Part shown: positions 45,554-55,878 of the stretch, in pieces
Position numbering within the stretch: the first letter of the stretch is position 1
How the letters are laid out: the number at the start of each line of letters is the position of its first letter
Origin: Marinobacter panjinensis
GTDB lineage: Bacteria; Pseudomonadota; Gammaproteobacteria; Pseudomonadales; Oleiphilaceae
DNA: 64,000 nt
Direction: 5' to 3'
Assembly: GCF_005298175.1 (NCBI RefSeq)
Contig: NZ_SZYH01000001.1
Span: forward strand, 1,054,001 to 1,118,000
Made by a program: the position numbers and the translations under genes
The notes under the pieces: model-generated
Databases searched by the model: none
Told to the model about the DNA's origin: nothing
Seen by the model: the letters and a program-made list of their open reading frames with translations, nothing else

Positions 45554-47926
45554 TCAGTCGATTTTCTCGTCAGCAAGGAAGAACCAGGTATCCAGAACCG
45601 AGTCCGGGTTCAGGGAAACCGAATCGATACCCTGGTCCATCAGCCACTTTGCAAGATCCGGGTGATCGGATGGCCCCTGCCCGCAGATACCGATGTACTT
45701 ATTGGCCTTTTTACAGGCCTGGATAGCACTGGCCAGCAAGGCCTTGACGGCATCGTTGCGCTCATCAAACAGGTGCGCAATGATGCCGGAGTCCCTGTCC
45801 AGGCCCAGGGTCAGCTGGGTCAGATCGTTGGAGCCGATGGAAAAACCGTCAAAATGCTCCAGGAACTGATCCGCCAGCAAGGCGTTGGCAGGCAGCTCAC
45901 ACATCATAATGACTCTCAGGCCGTTTTCACCACGCTTGAGGCCATTCTCGGCCAGCAGGCTCACCACCTGTTCCGCTTCACCCACGGTGCGCACAAACGG
46001 CACCATCACTTCCACGTTGGTGAAGCCCATCTCGTTGCGCACCTTCTTCAGGGCACGACACTCAAGCTCGAAACAGTCACGGAAGGTCTCGGAGATATAG
46101 CGGGAAGCACCGCGGAAACCCAGCATCGGGTTTTCCTCGTCCGGCTCGTAAAGGGTGCCGCCGATGAGGTTGGCGTACTCGTTGGACTTGAAGTCCGACA
46201 GCCGGACAATCACTTTCTTGGGGGCAAACGCCGCTGCCAGGGTGGAAATGCCTTCAACCAGTTTGTCGACGTAGAAATCCACCGGTGAGCTGTACCCGGA
46301 AATGCGCTTTTCCACGGTCTGGCGAATGTCACGGGGCAGGCCGTCGTAGTTCAGCAGCGCCTTGGGGTGCACACCGATCATACGGTTGATAATGAATTCC
46401 AGGCGTGCCAGGCCTACGCCTTCATTGGGCAGGGCCTGGAAGTCGAAGGCCCGGTCCGGGTTGCCCACGTTCATCATGATCTTGAACGGAATATTGGGCA
46501 TGGAATCCACCGTATTCTCTTTCAGCTCGAAATCCAGGCTGCCTTCGTAAATCAGGCCGGTGTCACCTTCGGCGCAGGATACGGTCACTTCCTGACCGTC
46601 TTTCAGCACGTCCGTTGCGTCGCCGCAACCAACCACCGCCGGTATGCCCAGTTCACGGGCAATAATGGCCGCGTGGCAGGTACGCCCGCCACGGTCCGTG
46701 ACAATGGCGGAGGCCCGCTTCATCACCGGTTCCCAGTCCGGATCGGTCATATCGGTGACCAGCACATCGCCGGCCTGTACCCGGTCCATTTCCTTGATAC
46801 TGGTGATGATCTTGACGGGGCCACTGCCAATCTTGTGACCAATACTGCGACCTTCCACCAGAACCGTGCCGGTTTCGTTCAGCAGATAGCGCTCCATCAC
46901 ATTGGCGGATGCGCGGCTCTTGACGGTTTCCGGACGGGCCTGAACGATGTAGATAAGGCCGTCATCACCGTCTTTCGCCCACTCGATGTCCATCGGGCGC
47001 TGGTAGTGGTTTTCGATAATCATGGCCTGTTTGGCCAGCTCTTCCACTTCCGCATCGGTAATACAGAAGCGATTACGCTCCTCCTGCTCAACCTTTACGG
47101 TTTCCACAAACTGCTCTGCGGACGGATCCGTATGATAGACCATCTTGATGGCCTTGCTGCCGAGGTTACGACGCAGAACAGCGGGTCGGCCGGCATCAAG
47201 GGTGGGCTTGTGAACGTAAAACTCATCGGGGTTTACCGCCCCCTGAACCACGGTTTCGCCGAGTCCATAGGAGCCGGTAATAAACACGACATCCCGGAAG
47301 CCGGATTCCGTGTCCAGGGTAAACATGACACCGCTGGCGGCAGTTTCGCTGCGGACCATCTTCTGGATGCCCGCAGACAGGGCTACCTGCTTGTGATCAA
47401 AACCGTGGTGAACACGGTAGGATATGGCACGGTCATTAAACAGCGAGGCAAACACTTCCTTCACCGACGTGCGAACCTGCTCCAGCCCCACTACATTGAG
47501 GAACGTTTCCTGCTGGCCGGCAAAAGAAGCATCCGGCAAGTCTTCGGCTGTGGCGGAGGAACGCACCGCAACCGCCATATTGTCGTTACCACCGCGCAGT
47601 TTCGCGTAAGCGTCTTCCAGCGGTTTTTCCAGTGCATCGGGGAAGGGTGTATCGAGGATCCACTGGCGGATCTGGGAGCCAACTCGTGCAAGTTCATTAA
47701 CATCGTTAATGTCCAGGGCATCGAGCGTGTTATCGATCTTTTCGCGCAGGCCATCTTTTGCGAGGAATTCACGATAAGCATGGGCCGTGGTGGCAAAGCC
47801 GCCGGGCACCGTAACACCTGCATTGGCGAGATTACTGATCATTTCACCGAGGGAGGCATTCTTTCCTCCAACCCGATCAACATCTGACATTCCCAGGTGA
47901 TCAAACCAGATAATGTAATCTTCCAA
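45554..47926 (-). CDS. ppsA: Phosphoenolpyruvate synthase
   Basis: 790 residues from the TTG at 47926 ([20 protein letters not shown]); a GGGAG lies 8 nt upstream. E. coli PpsA is 792 residues. A longer frame to 48016 has no family sequence. The pyruvate-binding KNASLGEM, the phosphohistidine loop [14 protein letters not shown] near 420 and the PEP-binding C-terminus [18 protein letters not shown] are present. It makes PEP from pyruvate and ATP for gluconeogenesis, which fits growth on aromatic acids and proline. The regulator gene ppsR is divergent. Confidence 0.95.
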   Translation of the reverse strand: MEDYIIWFDHLGMSDVDRVGGKNASLGEMISNLANAGVTVPGGFATTAHAYREFLAKDGLREKIDNTLDALDINDVNELARVGSQIRQWILDTPFPDALEKPLEDAYAKLRGGNDNMAVAVRSSATAEDLPDASFAGQQETFLNVVGLEQVRTSVKEVFASLFNDRAISYRVHHGFDHKQVALSAGIQKMVRSETAASGVMFTLDTESGFRDVVFITGSYGLGETVVQGAVNPDEFYVHKPTLDAGRPAVLRRNLGSKAIKMVYHTDPSAEQFVETVKVEQEERNRFCITDAEVEELAKQAMIIENHYQRPMDIEWAKDGDDGLIYIVQARPETVKSRASANVMERYLLNETGTVLVEGRSIGHKIGSGPVKIITSIKEMDRVQAGDVLVTDMTDPDWEPVMKRASAIVTDRGGRTCHAAIIARELGIPAVVGCGDATDVLKDGQEVTVSCAEGDTGLIYEGSLDFELKENTVDSMPNIPFKIMMNVGNPDRAFDFQALPNEGVGLARLEFIINRMIGVHPKALLNYDGLPRDIRQTVEKRISGYSSPVDFYVDKLVEGISTLAAAFAPKKVIVRLSDFKSNEYANLIGGTLYEPDEENPMLGFRGASRYISETFRDCFELECRALKKVRNEMGFTNVEVMVPFVRTVGEAEQVVSLLAENGLKRGENGLRVIMMCELPANALLADQFLEHFDGFSIGSNDLTQLTLGLDRDSGIIAHLFDERNDAVKALLASAIQACKKANKYIGICGQGPSDHPDLAKWLMDQGIDSVSLNPDSVLDTWFFLADEKID

Positions 47927-48111
47927 AGCGCGTCTCCCTTGATTCGTTGAAGCAAAGAGCGAAACCGAAGCGGTGGAGGTGACTCTCACGTGACCCTGCC
48001 CCTGCAATTCCTGCATTCTCCACTGCGGGCTCTCGAACTTGGCGTGTATGATACTGTAACCTGTGGCAATTACCTAGGGAACCCGCCAAATACGGAGCCG
48101 GACTACACGCC

Positions 48112-48927
48112 ATGAAAAGAACCGCTTTCTTTATTTCCGATGGTACTGGCCTGACCGCCGAAGCTCTCGGCCACAGCCTGCTGGCGCAATTCGAGAAAAT
48201 CGATTTCGAGCGCATTACGGTGCCATACATCGATGACACTGACAAAGCCCGGGAAATGGTCAAACGCATCAACAAGGCAGCGGACGTTGACGGTACACGG
48301 CCTCTGGTCTTTGACACCATCGTAAACAGCGATATCCGCGATCTTATTTCCGGCGCCGACGGCTTCATGGTGGACATCTTCGGAACCTTCCTGAGCCCGC
48401 TTGAGCAGGAACTGAGGTCGTCTTCGTCCTACACTGTCGGCAAGTCCCACGCCATCAACAACGAAGGCAGCTACGAGCGAAGAATCAAAGCCGTCAACTT
48501 CGCGCTGGATAACGACGATGGCGCACGCACCCGTCACTATAACGAGGCCGACCTTATTCTGGTGGGCGCTTCCCGCAGCGGAAAAACGCCCACGTGCCTG
48601 TATCTGGCTCTGCAATATGGCGTAAAGGCTGCCAACTACCCCATTACCGAAGAAGATCTGGAAGACCAGAAAATGCCGGCCGCCCTTCGCAACCACAAGG
48701 AAAAGATCTTCGGGCTGACCATCGAGCCTGAACGGCTGGCCACGATCCGCAATGAGCGCAAGCCGAATTCCCGGTACTCGTCCCTGAAACAGTGCATGCA
48801 CGAAATCGAGGAAATAGAACTGATGTACCGCAGGGAGCGGATCCCTTACCTCAATACGACAGCCTACTCAGTGGAAGAAATATCCACCCGTATCATGGTA
48901 AGCACCGGGCTCAAACGCAACCGTTAG
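48112..48927 (+). CDS. ppsR: PEP synthase regulatory protein (DUF299 bifunctional kinase/pyrophosphorylase)
   Basis: 271 residues. The P-loop-like motif is [19 protein letters not shown] near residue 152, and [19 protein letters not shown] opens the protein. This is the family that phosphorylates (ADP-dependent) and dephosphorylates a threonine of PpsA. The start is divergent from ppsA with 185 bp between the genes, so the pair shares a regulatory region. The 3' end lies 5 nt from the convergent M16 peptidase gene. Confidence 0.95.
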   Translation: MKRTAFFISDGTGLTAEALGHSLLAQFEKIDFERITVPYIDDTDKAREMVKRINKAADVDGTRPLVFDTIVNSDIRDLISGADGFMVDIFGTFLSPLEQELRSSSSYTVGKSHAINNEGSYERRIKAVNFALDNDDGARTRHYNEADLILVGASRSGKTPTCLYLALQYGVKAANYPITEEDLEDQKMPAALRNHKEKIFGLTIEPERLATIRNERKPNSRYSSLKQCMHEIEEIELMYRRERIPYLNTTAYSVEEISTRIMVSTGLKRNR

Positions 48928-48932
48928 GAGAC

Positions 48933-51857
48933 TTACAGCTCCTGAATCTCCAGCCCGAGTTTTCTGGCAGAGTCGCGATTTTCAAAGCTGGTGACAACCG
49001 CCACACTGGCGCTCTCCGGCTTCAGCCATTCCCTAGCCACCCGCTTTATGTCTTCCAGGGTCACCGCCAGTACACGCTCCCGGAAGCGGGCGCGCTGCTC
49101 AGGGGTGCGGCCGAACAGGCGGTTATGGAAGGCGTGACGGGCCGCACCGGCCGGGGAGCGTGGCCGGTCGAGCTGGCCGATGACCCCGAGGATGGACTCC
49201 TCCAGCTCCTGAGGATCATGCTGCTCTTCCTGCAGCCAATCCAGGGCCCTGTCGAAATCTCCGAGGGTTTCACCCAGCCGGGGATCGCGATAGGAGAAGA
49301 ATCGGAAGGTACCGTTAACGCTGTCCTGGCCGGCACCACCACCGTAGGCACCCCCCTTTTCACGGATCGCCCTGTGCAGGTATCCGTTGCGCAAGAAGCC
49401 ACCCAACACCGTCAGTGCAGCAGCATCCGGATGATCGATGGCAACGGTGCTGTACGCCTTGGCGCAGAAGTTCACCTGAGTTGAGGTAAGCCATGCTTCG
49501 CGAGCCTGGTAACTGACCGGCGCCAATTTCCAGGAATCACCGGCTGCGGCGTTGGTGTCGCCCCAGATGGATTTCAGTTCAGTGAGCATGGGGTCCAGGT
49601 GCTCTTCCTCGCCAATCAGCAGGAACTCACGGGTTTGCTGCCGGATACGCTCATGCAGTGCGGCGAGTCGTTCACAAAGCTTTTCCAGTTCAGCCGGGTC
49701 ATCGAGTGACTTGTCCAGGGCCTTGACCCCGCGAATCGCCGCCAGGCCACCGAGCCGGAATGACAGCCAGGCTCCCGGACTGATGCCCTGGGAGGCCGCG
49801 CCCATGGCCAGAGCGTGACCACTGCCGGTCACCCCCTGCTCTCTGCGAGCGCGAATCTGGGCCACCAGTTCGCGAACCCGTTCTTTCTCATCGAAACGGG
49901 CACCGTCGAACACGTCCTTCAACAGGCGGGTCAATGCCTCGCGGTTCCTGGCCAGTGCCTTGCCGTTAAAGACAATGTAGCCGGACAGATCCTGCACATC
50001 ATCGATTCGCCCCTTGGCGGAGAATGACGCACTGATGCCGCCGGATTCAGCGGAAATACGGTCCTGCATCTGAAGGTAATCCAGGTTACCGCAGCCTACT
50101 TCCGGGATCAGCGTGGTGTAGTACGGCAATAACAGCAGCTCATCTTCGGACAGGTTCGGAACCGGCACGACCACCTGTTCGTAGACCAGGCCGTTGGTCC
50201 CCCGCGCATAAATGGTAGCCGACATGTCGCCGGCGAACCGGGCTTCGGGTTCCGGAAGCTGCAGTGGCACGTCTGACAAATCCACCTTGGGCAGTATGGA
50301 ATCGTCATCCTTGCGGGTCTGGCGTTCTTCGAGTGCCCGGGCCCGGTCGATAATCTGCTGGACCTCGTCATCGGTCAGTGACGCCTTGCGACGGGCCAGA
50401 GCCTCACGGATCGCGGCCTGACGGCGGCTTTCGAGCTTGTCGTCCGGACGCAGAGTGAGAGTGACCCGGTGCGGGTTTTCCAGCAGTTTGCTGCGAATCA
50501 GGCCGGGCACGTAGTCCGGATCCCGGATCTTCTCCCGCATATCCACCAGCACAGGCTCCAGGTCCAGAAGCTCCACCGGGTCACCGCCGTGAACCATCGG
50601 CGAAATGGCGGTCATGATCAACTGCAGGCCATAAGGGAAACTGTCGCCGGCAATTTCGCGCTGATGAAGCTCCAACTGGTGCAGAATGGCTTCCAGACGG
50701 TCCTGACTGACCCCCTCTTCCACCACTTTTGCCAGGGTCTGTTCGATCAACTGTTCGAGGTCGCCCTGCTTGTCCGGCTCGCTGCCCTCAATACCACACA
50801 CGAAGGTCATCTCGCGATTGGAGTCCTCCAGGCCACACATGGGCGAGGGGGAGTGCCCGATATCCGTGGTTTCCAGGGCCCGCATCAATGGCGAAGCGCT
50901 GTTTTCCAGTAACACACTGGCCAGCAACTGGCCTTCGAGATTTTCCTGCAGGTCAAAGCTGTGCCCCAGCAACCAGCCCATCACAATATGGGTCTTGTGG
51001 CCGGTTTCCTCGCCTTCACTGACGGCATAGCTCTGATCAACCCGGATCGGCGAAAACATCCGCTTCTCGTCCCGCACCGGCAGCTCTACATCCAGGTAAT
51101 CAAACCGCTTGAGCGCAAGCTCTTCGAACCGCTCATGGTGCTCATGGGCCGGAATATCGCCGTAAGTGGCAAAAATCGCGTTGCTGGGATGGTAATGGTG
51201 CCGGTAGAAGCGCAACAGATCATCGTAGCTCAAATCGACTATGTGGTCTGGCTCACCGCCACTGTTGTAGTGATAGGTAGTGGTGGGGAACAACTGGCTG
51301 GACAGGTTCTGCCACAACTGGGACGTCGGTGCACTCATGGCGCCTTTCATCTCGTTGTACACCACGCCACGGTAGACCAGATCCGAGGAGGGATCCTCCG
51401 GCGTGTCGAATTCCAGGCGATGGCCTTCCTGGGCAAAATCCAACGGATCAAGCGTGGAGAAAAACACCGAATCCAGGTAGACCGTCAGCAGGTTATCAAA
51501 ATCCTTGCGGTTCATGCTGGCAAACGGGTATGCCGTCCAGTCGCTGCTGGTGAACGCATTCATGAAGGTGTTCAGGGAACGGTGAATCATCATGAAAAAC
51601 GGATCCCGCACCGGGAAGCGTTCACTACCGCAAAGTGCAGTATGCTCCAGGACATGGGCGACCCCGGAGGAATCCATCGGAAAGGTCCGCAGCGCCACAA
51701 AAAACACATTCTCGTCGTTATCTGCCGCCAGGTGCAGGTGGCGGGCGCCGGTTTTACGGTGACGGTATTCTTCGACGGTCACGTTCAGCGTGCTGACGCG
51801 GTGACTTCGTAGCATTTCAAACGCCGGATGGACTGTGTTCTCGATCACTGCCGCCAT
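48933..51857 (-). CDS. M16C-family metallopeptidase (presequence-protease-like)
   Basis: 974 residues from the ATG at 51857, preceded by AGGAT; an earlier ATG at 51923 gives an N-terminus without family sequence. The inverted zinc motif is HVLEH (His68, Glu71, His72), with a downstream Glu expected near GVVYNEMKGAM (about 150). The four M16 half-domains fit the length. The family includes human PreP and degrades peptides and signal/transit fragments inside a closed chamber. No signal peptide is seen, so a cytoplasmic role is expected. Confidence 0.9.
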   Translation of the reverse strand: MAAVIENTVHPAFEMLRSHRVSTLNVTVEEYRHRKTGARHLHLAADNDENVFFVALRTFPMDSSGVAHVLEHTALCGSERFPVRDPFFMMIHRSLNTFMNAFTSSDWTAYPFASMNRKDFDNLLTVYLDSVFFSTLDPLDFAQEGHRLEFDTPEDPSSDLVYRGVVYNEMKGAMSAPTSQLWQNLSSQLFPTTTYHYNSGGEPDHIVDLSYDDLLRFYRHHYHPSNAIFATYGDIPAHEHHERFEELALKRFDYLDVELPVRDEKRMFSPIRVDQSYAVSEGEETGHKTHIVMGWLLGHSFDLQENLEGQLLASVLLENSASPLMRALETTDIGHSPSPMCGLEDSNREMTFVCGIEGSEPDKQGDLEQLIEQTLAKVVEEGVSQDRLEAILHQLELHQREIAGDSFPYGLQLIMTAISPMVHGGDPVELLDLEPVLVDMREKIRDPDYVPGLIRSKLLENPHRVTLTLRPDDKLESRRQAAIREALARRKASLTDDEVQQIIDRARALEERQTRKDDDSILPKVDLSDVPLQLPEPEARFAGDMSATIYARGTNGLVYEQVVVPVPNLSEDELLLLPYYTTLIPEVGCGNLDYLQMQDRISAESGGISASFSAKGRIDDVQDLSGYIVFNGKALARNREALTRLLKDVFDGARFDEKERVRELVAQIRARREQGVTGSGHALAMGAASQGISPGAWLSFRLGGLAAIRGVKALDKSLDDPAELEKLCERLAALHERIRQQTREFLLIGEEEHLDPMLTELKSIWGDTNAAAGDSWKLAPVSYQAREAWLTSTQVNFCAKAYSTVAIDHPDAAALTVLGGFLRNGYLHRAIREKGGAYGGGAGQDSVNGTFRFFSYRDPRLGETLGDFDRALDWLQEEQHDPQELEESILGVIGQLDRPRSPAGAARHAFHNRLFGRTPEQRARFRERVLAVTLEDIKRVAREWLKPESASVAVVTSFENRDSARKLGLEIQEL

Positions 51858-51955
51858 TAAAACTATCCTGTCTTTAACCAAATGGGGATTGTAGGGTAAC
51901 ACGTACTTTCTATTATCATGCACTAACCCGAAGCCACAAGGCAGTACCCGACGCC

Positions 51956-52477
51956 ATGACCACTGAAACCCAGGGCAATCACACTCCGGACACCGCCAGA
52001 AGCGCCTCCGGAACCGGCCACAAGCCCGCCAGCAAAGGCCATAATGTCCACGCCCCGGAAGTGGCTGCCTACTGGGACGAACGGCGCCGTTACCTGGAGC
52101 GCATACGCCGGGTTCCCGAGATCAGGCAACGATACTGGCGCGCCATCGGCATATACCTGTTGCGCAGGGTGTTGTGGTCCTTCGGGTTCTTTCCGGTGTT
52201 CCTGGCCTTCTGGATACCGTTCGTACTATCGAGTTTCAACCCGGTGGTGATGGCATCGGACCTGATACCACTACTGGAAAGTTTTGTCGACGCAAACCCG
52301 GAAGTCCAGGCCACCACTATAAGTACGCTGTTCATCGCCTGGGGATCTGTCGGATTCTTCTTTCTGGTGTTCGACTTCGTGCTGACCCCTTTCAAATCCC
52401 CCTATCAGTACGAGGCAGATGTGTACATGCGTTCCTGGGAACAGCTCAACCATGATCAGCTTCCGGAGAAAGTGTGA
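51956..52477 (+). CDS. Unknown two-helix membrane protein
   Basis: 173 residues, family not recognised. The first ~40 residues are hydrophilic and Ser/Thr/His-rich, followed by a basic stretch YWDERRRYLERIRRVPEIRQ and two membrane helices (about residues 66-98 and 125-145). The C-terminal tail SPYQYEADVYMRSWEQLNHD is polar. The gene is divergent from the M16 peptidase, with 98 bp between the starts, and sits 161 bp before the MORN protein gene. Confidence 0.65.
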   Translation: MTTETQGNHTPDTARSASGTGHKPASKGHNVHAPEVAAYWDERRRYLERIRRVPEIRQRYWRAIGIYLLRRVLWSFGFFPVFLAFWIPFVLSSFNPVVMASDLIPLLESFVDANPEVQATTISTLFIAWGSVGFFFLVFDFVLTPFKSPYQYEADVYMRSWEQLNHDQLPEKV

Positions 52478-52638
52478 TTTGTCCTGCATTCTCGTTAACT
52501 TCCGTGACTTTGTGTTACATAAGATTGCCCCGACTGGGTAAGATAAGGCTGTGTAATCCCTGATTCCCGTTGAACAACGACAATGACACGGGCGGGGCAC
52601 CGGCTGTAACACAAGAATGCAGAATCGAGAGGTTTCCC

Positions 52639-54021
52639 ATGGTCGATTTCAGACCGCTACTGTTCGTCAACGCCCTGGCACTGATGCTTCTGGTGACGGC
52701 CGGCTTTGCATCGGTGCGCAATGATCTTTCCATGGGCACGGATATCATTGCCAGTGAGCCGGAAGCCAAAGAAACCATCGCCACCGTTTCCACAGATACC
52801 CTGGAACCCGCATCCGACCAACTTTACCGGGAAGACAGCACCACCGAAGCCAGCGCTGCTGAAACTCCGGAACTGCCATTGGGGGACAGCGCTCTGGCCG
52901 CTTCCGGAGAACCCACTGGTGACGAGGCCGACACTGATCGTCGCGCCCGCGGCCGCATCACCGGCGAGCCCTTCTTTATTCCCGAACTACCCGAAGACCC
53001 GGAAATGCTGGCGGTTGCTGAACCCCATTCGGCAATGCCTGAAACGCGCACAGACGCATCCCCACAACAACCGGAAGAGCCCCGCCCGACAACCGGCAAG
53101 CTGGTGCTGCGCTCAAACGTGGTCGGCGATGAGGTCACTATCAACGGCAAGCACTACGGTGCCACCCGGCTGGATCTGGAACTGGAACCCGGCAGATACG
53201 AAGTGGTTATCAGCAAGGAGGGCCACAAGCCATGGCAGCAAACAGTAGCGCTCGCCGCTGGCAATGAAAAGACGCTGGTGGGCAAACTGGACGCCTACAC
53301 CCGGGTCGAATACCGCGACGGCACCTGGGTTGGCGGCATCAAAACCGGCGATGGCATCTATGAAGATGCCAAGGGCCTGCGCTACGAAGGACACTTCGTG
53401 GATGGCGAGTTTGATGGCAAAGGTACCGCCTGGTACCCCGACGGCAGTCGCTATAAAGGCGATTGGCGTGAGGGGCAGCGCCACGGTGAAGGGACCTGGC
53501 GGAATGCTGACGACACCCGCTATACCGGCCAGTTCCGCAACGACCAGTTTGACGGCCAGGGCACGCTGACCCTGGCGAACGATGATATTCTGACCGGGCA
53601 ATGGTCCGAAGGACAGCTGAACGGACATGGCTCACTCACTACGTCGGACGGCATGCTTTATGTCGGCGGCTTCCGGAACGACGAATTTCATGGCGAAGGC
53701 ACCCTCACCTACCCCGACGGACGACATTACGAAGGCGAATTTTCCAACGGCGAGTTCCATGGCAAAGGCAAGGAAGTGTTTGCCGATGGCAAGAAATACG
53801 AAGGTGAATACATCGAAGGCTCGTTCCACGGCAAGGGGCTGCTACGCAATCCCAACGGCAGCTCGATCGAGGCCACTTTCAGGTATGGCGAACCCTACGG
53901 ACAGGTGCGCCTGACAACGGCGGCCGGGGAGATTTTCACCGCCCGGACCAAGGAACCCGGTGTTTGTTATCGGGAGAAGAGCTATCGGGCAACCCAATGC
54001 CCGAAACTGGAAGGCTGGTAA
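52639..54021 (+). CDS. Membrane-anchored PEGA + MORN-repeat protein
   Basis: 460 residues from the ATG at 52639 (MVDFRPLLFVNALALMLLVT), with GAGAGG upstream; an in-frame TTG at 52570 was rejected. It has an N-terminal membrane anchor (about 7-23), a Pro/Glu-rich linker of ~130 residues, a PEGA-type domain (about 155-215: VTINGKHYGATRLDLELEPG), and about eight 23-residue MORN repeats (about 236-430, pattern YxGxFxxGxFxGxGTxxxxDG). The repeats form a long beta-sheet that would lie in the periplasm. MORN proteins bind lipids or act as scaffolds in other systems. The receiver-domain gene follows after 49 nt. Confidence 0.8.
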   Translation: MVDFRPLLFVNALALMLLVTAGFASVRNDLSMGTDIIASEPEAKETIATVSTDTLEPASDQLYREDSTTEASAAETPELPLGDSALAASGEPTGDEADTDRRARGRITGEPFFIPELPEDPEMLAVAEPHSAMPETRTDASPQQPEEPRPTTGKLVLRSNVVGDEVTINGKHYGATRLDLELEPGRYEVVISKEGHKPWQQTVALAAGNEKTLVGKLDAYTRVEYRDGTWVGGIKTGDGIYEDAKGLRYEGHFVDGEFDGKGTAWYPDGSRYKGDWREGQRHGEGTWRNADDTRYTGQFRNDQFDGQGTLTLANDDILTGQWSEGQLNGHGSLTTSDGMLYVGGFRNDEFHGEGTLTYPDGRHYEGEFSNGEFHGKGKEVFADGKKYEGEYIEGSFHGKGLLRNPNGSSIEATFRYGEPYGQVRLTTAAGEIFTARTKEPGVCYREKSYRATQCPKLEGW

Positions 54022-54070
54022 GCATCAGCCCGCTATTGAACACACATGCAGTAAAGGTTGAGGTTGTGAC

Positions 54071-55174
54071 ATGGCGATCAAGAATGCACTCCTGGTAGAC
54101 GACTCGAAAGTGGCTCGATTTGCCCTGAGCAAACTGCTGGAAGGCCGGGACATGGAAGTGAATATGGCCGGCTCGGCAGAGGAGGCGCTGGACTTCCTCA
54201 ACGCCAATAAGCGCCCCGATGTGATCTTCATGGATCACCTGATGCCGGGCATGAATGGCGTGGAAGCCACGAAGGCCATCAAGGGCAATCCGGAAACAGC
54301 CGCCATCCCCATCATCATGTGCACCTCGAAGAAGTCCCAGTCGTTTATGGAGGAGGCACGCAATTTCGGTGTCTACAACATTCTCACCAAGCCGCCTCAC
54401 ACAGAGGGCCTCAGCCTGGTCCTGGAGCAGCTTGACAGCGATGTGACCGATGGCAACCTTCCCGAACCACCGGAACCGGGCAACGCCGTCGCCGGGGCTA
54501 CGGAGGACGAACCTCTGGACATCCCCACGGATGCATCCCTGGAAATGTCTCCGAAAGCCGATGGTGAACCGCAGGGCAATGGCAGCGGTAGCGGCCCGCA
54601 GGTGGTTCCACTGACCAGCGATCTGATCGAACAGATTGCCCGCTCGGCTGTGAAGACTCACATCAACAATCGCCTGCATGAACTGCTCAGCTCACTGTTC
54701 GACGAACAGTTTGACCACCTCAAGCGGGCGCTGGACGAATCCGGCAAAAGACAGGAAGCAGCAGTTGAAGAGCGTCTCAACGCTGTGACCGAAATGATCG
54801 AACAGCGTACTCGCAATCTCCGGGATGACGTGGCAGCAGAGGTCAATCTCAACCTGGCTCGTGAGCTGGCCGAGTTGCGCAAGGATCTGTCCCGCAACAC
54901 GGGCTTCACCAGCAATCACATGGCAGAACTCAAAGACCACATCACCAGCGTACAGACCATTGATACCGAGTTCTGGCAGACCCTGCAATCAGAAGCCATA
55001 CAGCAGGCCCACGAGATCTCCCGGGAAACCGCCGAGGACATCGCCCAGCGCACTATCGATCTGTTTGTATCCCAGCAGCGTTCGGCCACATCCCGCCTCT
55101 ACACCATGGGCCTGGCCGCCAGCCTGGGCATTTTTGCAGTGGGCATCGCCTGGTTGTCAGGGCTGTTCGGGTAA
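54071..55174 (+). CDS. CheY-like receiver with C-terminal coiled coil and membrane tail
   Basis: 367 residues. Residues 1-125 are a receiver domain with all key residues: Asp10, Asp11, phospho-acceptor Asp55 ([12 protein letters not shown]), Thr85 and Lys107. No DNA-binding, GGDEF, EAL or HPt output domain follows. Instead there is a linker (about 125-185), a long coiled coil (about 190-340) and one membrane helix near the C-terminus (about 345-365), leaving the receiver in the cytoplasm. No histidine kinase gene is nearby. The gene lies 49 nt after the MORN protein gene, and its 3' end overlaps the convergent gene by 18 bp. Confidence 0.85.
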   Translation: MAIKNALLVDDSKVARFALSKLLEGRDMEVNMAGSAEEALDFLNANKRPDVIFMDHLMPGMNGVEATKAIKGNPETAAIPIIMCTSKKSQSFMEEARNFGVYNILTKPPHTEGLSLVLEQLDSDVTDGNLPEPPEPGNAVAGATEDEPLDIPTDASLEMSPKADGEPQGNGSGSGPQVVPLTSDLIEQIARSAVKTHINNRLHELLSSLFDEQFDHLKRALDESGKRQEAAVEERLNAVTEMIEQRTRNLRDDVAAEVNLNLARELAELRKDLSRNTGFTSNHMAELKDHITSVQTIDTEFWQTLQSEAIQQAHEISRETAEDIAQRTIDLFVSQQRSATSRLYTMGLAASLGIFAVGIAWLSGLFG

Positions 55175-55768
55175 CTGACGGTTGACACGGCACCAGTCTG
55201 CGGGCGTATCCACATCCGAAGCGGCGCCAGCCATGGCAATTCGGATGGCACCGTTGCTCGCAAGGATGGCGGCGGCCCCTCTGTCTCCTTCCAGCATCAT
55301 TACCTGAGGCCACAAACGCCTGGGGATATAGGCCGGCGCACCAGGTTTGCCATGCAGATCTGCCGCCACGGGTTGCGAGGGGTTATTTCTGGCCGCCTGC
55401 GCCAGTGCGGTCAGCGCGCCGGATTCAATCAGCGGTTGATCCAGCAACACCACAAACACCCCTTTGGCATGAGCCCCCAGACTTCCCACACCGACTTTCA
55501 AAGACGCCGACATACCTTTGTGCCAATCCCTGTTAAATACCCAGGCTGACGGTTGCACACGGCAACGATAGCGAACCAGCGGGTACCAACCACCCGCAAC
55601 GACAGTGACCGGGGCACCCAGCAGCTTTGCCTGGCCAATGGCGTGATCCAGTAGCGTGCCCGAATGCACCGGCAACAGGGCCTTTGATCTGCCCATCCTC
55701 CGGGACGCGCCGGCGGCCAACACCAGTGCGGGGAAGTCATCATGGCGATCTTCATCGGTGTTTTCCAT
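55157..55768 (-). CDS. MobA-like nucleotidyltransferase (MocA/CoxI-partner type)
   Basis: 203 residues from the ATG at 55768, preceded by GGAGCAGG; a GTG at 55795 is the alternative. The NTP-binding motif [20 protein letters not shown] is at about residues 15-34, and [17 protein letters not shown] near 110 carries the metal-binding Asp. This is the molybdenum-cofactor cytidylyl/guanylyltransferase-like family. No molybdenum enzyme gene is next to it, so the substrate is uncertain. Confidence 0.78.
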   Translation of the reverse strand: MENTDEDRHDDFPALVLAAGASRRMGRSKALLPVHSGTLLDHAIGQAKLLGAPVTVVAGGWYPLVRYRCRVQPSAWVFNRDWHKGMSASLKVGVGSLGAHAKGVFVVLLDQPLIESGALTALAQAARNNPSQPVAADLHGKPGAPAYIPRRLWPQVMMLEGDRGAAAILASNGAIRIAMAGAASDVDTPADWCRVNRQLPEQP

Positions 55769-55878
55769 TCTCACCTGCTCCGTTGTTTTCACCACGCACC
55801 CTATGCAAAGCTGCTAGCGTTGGCGGATTTTTGCTAGAATCCGCCCACCAATCAACCTCATCTTCCCGGGCCCCTCCG

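Noticed and set aside
46367-47887. 506-codon plus-strand open frame
   Set aside because: It is antisense to ppsA, a certain gene, and its translation is low-information and His/Gly-rich.
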